Shown here: piece by piece, positions 4,819 to 6,112 of the stretch | Position numbering within the stretch: position 1 is the first letter of the stretch | Layout: each line of letters begins with the position of its first letter | Origin: Roseiflexaceae bacterium | GTDB taxonomy: Bacteria; Chloroflexota; Chloroflexia; Chloroflexales; Roseiflexaceae | NCBI GenBank assembly: GCA_014381165.1 | Contig: JACMIM010000807.1 | Location: 1 to 6,112, forward strand | Reading direction: 5' to 3' | Length of the DNA stretch: 6,112 nucleotides | The notes under the pieces: model-generated | Database searches by the model: none | Told to the model about the DNA's origin: nothing | The model's input: the letters and a program-made list of their open reading frames with translations, nothing else | Program-made: the position numbers and the translations under genes

Positions 4819-5862
4819 ATGAAGCCAGTTCAACAGGTAGGCATCGTCGGCTATGGTGCTTACATCCCGCGTTACCGAATTGCCGCCACTGAGATTGGCA
4901 GGGTTTGGACGGGAAACAACGGCGGCGTGCCAGTGGATGCGAAGAGCGTACCAGGCCCCGACGAGGATACGATTACGATGTCGGTCGAGGCGGGGCGCAA
5001 CGCACTGGTTCGTGCTGGCATTGCAGCAAGCGCGCTTTCGGCAGTCTGGATCGGCAGTGAGAGCCATCCCTACGCGGTCAAGCCCTCCGGCACCGTTGTG
5101 GCCGAGGCGCTCGGAACTAGCCCATTCATCAGCGCTGCTGATTATGAGTTCGCCTGCAAGGCTGGAACCGAGGCCTTCACCGCATCGATTGGCCTAGTTG
5201 GCAGTGGTATGGCAACCTATGCGCTGGCGATTGGCGCTGATACTGCCCAAGGCCGCCCTGGTGATGCGCTGGAGTACACAGCCGCCGCCGGAGCCGCCGC
5301 GCTCCTCGTCGGCCCTGGTGCCGAGGCACTGGCAACAGTTGAGGCCACGCTTTCGTATGTGAGCGACACGCCGGATTTCTTTCGCCGCGCTGACCGGCCG
5401 TACCCGGTGCATGGCAGCCGCTTCACCGGTGAACCGGCCTACTTTAGCCAAATTCGTAGCGCGGCCTCGGCGCTGATGCAGGAGTTGGGAAGCACACCCG
5501 CCGACTACACCTACGCTGTTTTCCACCAGCCGAATACGCGCTTTCCGCAGATGGCGGCCAAGCAGCTTGGATTCACGCCGCAGCAGATCGCGACGGGCCT
5601 GCTGGCCCCCAAGATCGGCAACACGTATTCGGCAGCGGCGCTGCTTGGCCTGTGCGCGGTACTAGATGTGGCACAACCAGGCGAAACGATCTTTGTGACC
5701 TCGTATGGCTCCGGGGCTGGCTCTGATGCGTTTGTTTTGCGTGTCACTGATGCGATAAGCACGCGGCGGCAGCTAGCCCCGCTGACCAGCGCCTACCTGG
5801 CCCGCGAGAGCTTTGTCGATTACGCAGTCTATGCGAAGTGGCGCGGCAAACTGGTAATGTAG
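4819..5862 (+). CDS. mvaS: Hydroxymethylglutaryl-CoA synthase, archaeal type
   Basis: Condenses acetyl-CoA with acetoacetyl-CoA to give HMG-CoA, the step before the reductase encoded just upstream. The 347-residue length fits the short archaeal-type family rather than the longer eukaryotic/Gram-positive MvaS enzymes. Thiolase-fold landmarks are GIVGYGAYIPRYRI (8-21), WIGSESHPYAVKPS (77-90) with likely general base E81, YEFACKAGTEA (109-119) with nucleophile C113, VFHQPNTRFP (234-243) with H236, and KIGNTYSAA (265-273) plus SYGSGAGSDAF (295-305) closing the active site. All expected catalytic residues are present. In archaea this enzyme often forms a complex with acetoacetyl-CoA thiolase and a DUF35 protein; neither is in this window and a MITE lies 95 bp downstream. 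The ATG at 4819 is preferred over 4729 because the family begins with the short strand before GYG. The same-strand arrangement suggests co-transcription with mvaA across a 158-bp repeat-filled gap. Confidence 0.94.
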   Translation: MKPVQQVGIVGYGAYIPRYRIAATEIGRVWTGNNGGVPVDAKSVPGPDEDTITMSVEAGRNALVRAGIAASALSAVWIGSESHPYAVKPSGTVVAEALGTSPFISAADYEFACKAGTEAFTASIGLVGSGMATYALAIGADTAQGRPGDALEYTAAAGAAALLVGPGAEALATVEATLSYVSDTPDFFRRADRPYPVHGSRFTGEPAYFSQIRSAASALMQELGSTPADYTYAVFHQPNTRFPQMAAKQLGFTPQQIATGLLAPKIGNTYSAAALLGLCAVLDVAQPGETIFVTSYGSGAGSDAFVLRVTDAISTRRQLAPLTSAYLARESFVDYAVYAKWRGKLVM

Positions 5863-5957
5863 CTATAGCAATCCTACAAGAGACGTAAAAGGCCGAGGGG
5901 ATTTTTTCGGGGGCTGTGCGCCAAACCCCGCTTTGCGCTAATGTGCGTTTACAAATA
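5863..5957. other. Spacer between the HMG-CoA synthase gene and MITE copy 2
   Basis: It contains a run of six T (5902-5907) and GC-rich blocks. CGGGG (5908-5912) can pair with CCCCG (5926-5930) and CCGA (5893-5896) with TCGG (5907-5910). Neither stem is long, and the T run lies before the better stem on the plus strand, so this is not a convincing intrinsic terminator for the synthase. On the minus strand the CGGGG/CCCCG stem is followed by an A run, so it is not a terminator there either. Confidence 0.45.
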
Positions 5958-6112
5958 TAGGACTTACGCAGTTGGCGACTTCAGCCTGCGGCAGCATGGA
6001 AAAGCTATCTATTTTGTTTCTGTTTTTGGTGCAAAGCACCAAAACCGAAATAATTACTCGTTATTTCCTTGCCCGCCGCAGGCGAAATGAAAACTCTTGG
6101 GCAACTGTGTAA
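5958..6112. mobile_element. MITE-like palindromic element, copy 2 (cut by window end)
   Basis: Same family and orientation as the element at 60-220. The first 44 bases match it with a single T/C difference, and GCCTGCGGC (5984-5992) again faces GCCGCAGGC (6075-6083). The window ends in CAACTGTGTAA (6102-6112), so only about six terminal bases (expected GTCCTA) are missing; up to this point both copies are 155 bp. The right terminal repeat has one change (TGTG for TGCG). The central hairpin differs in sequence but is kept: TTTTGGTGC (6024-6032) pairs perfectly with GCACCAAAA (6036-6044) around an AAA loop. TA precedes the left end (5958-5959). Confidence 0.85.

Noticed and set aside
4495..5067. 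Minus-strand open frame of 190 codons across the tandem arrays
   Set aside because: It overlaps the ends of two well-supported genes on the opposite strand, and its middle is low-complexity peptide from translated 7- and 8-bp repeats, a known annotation artefact.
5893..5930. Rho-independent terminator after the HMG-CoA synthase
   Set aside because: The T run comes before the better stem rather than after it, and the alternative stem has only four base pairs with a 10-nt loop.
60..6112. Classical composite transposon
   Set aside because: The flanking elements are about 160 bp and non-coding, and no transposase, resolvase or obvious cargo-type gene lies between them; only the weaker recombination idea is kept.

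Overview
The window looks like chromosomal DNA of a filamentous Chloroflexota bacterium (Roseiflexus/Chloroflexus-like). This is an inference from gene content, not a database match. The signs are moderately GC-rich coding DNA, a large tandem-cyclase/STAND-ATPase protein of a type common in that phylum, and a mevalonate-pathway pair combining a class II HMG-CoA reductase with an archaeal-type HMG-CoA synthase. Intergenic DNA is filled with short tandem repeats and palindromic mobile repeats.

Layout, left to right. (1) 60-220: a 161-bp MITE-like element with terminal inverted repeats, TA at both edges and a nearly full-length imperfect palindrome. It begins a few bases beyond the stop codon of the next gene. 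(2) 226-2976 (possible longer start at 3024 or 3030), minus strand: a protein of about 916-934 residues with two class III cyclase domains, a STAND-type AAA ATPase and a short TPR-like tail. The two cyclase domains have complementary losses of catalytic residues, as in the soluble adenylyl cyclase (sAC) architecture. (3) 2977-3358: a divergent intergenic region of about 380 bp with a perfect 9-bp-arm palindrome, a second, spaced inverted repeat and the control region of the mevalonate genes. (4) 3359-4660, plus strand: mvaA. (5) 4657-4798: two abutting tandem arrays, one of 8-bp and one of 7-bp units, filling nearly the whole gap between the two mevalonate genes; the first unit contains the mvaA stop codon. 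(6) 4819-5862, plus strand: archaeal-type HMG-CoA synthase. A 30-residue in-frame N-terminal extension is possible but is an artefact of reading through the arrays. (7) 5863-5957: a short spacer with no convincing terminator. (8) 5958-6112: a second copy of the MITE, in the same orientation, cut off by the window end.

How the genes work together. HMG-CoA synthase makes HMG-CoA from acetoacetyl-CoA and acetyl-CoA, and HMG-CoA reductase converts it to mevalonate, so the plus-strand pair covers the first committed steps of isoprenoid synthesis. The thiolase and DUF35 partners often encoded next to archaeal-type HMG-CoA synthases are not in the window. The divergent cyclase protein is probably an independent signalling protein. 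I found no transposase, CRISPR array, rRNA or tRNA.
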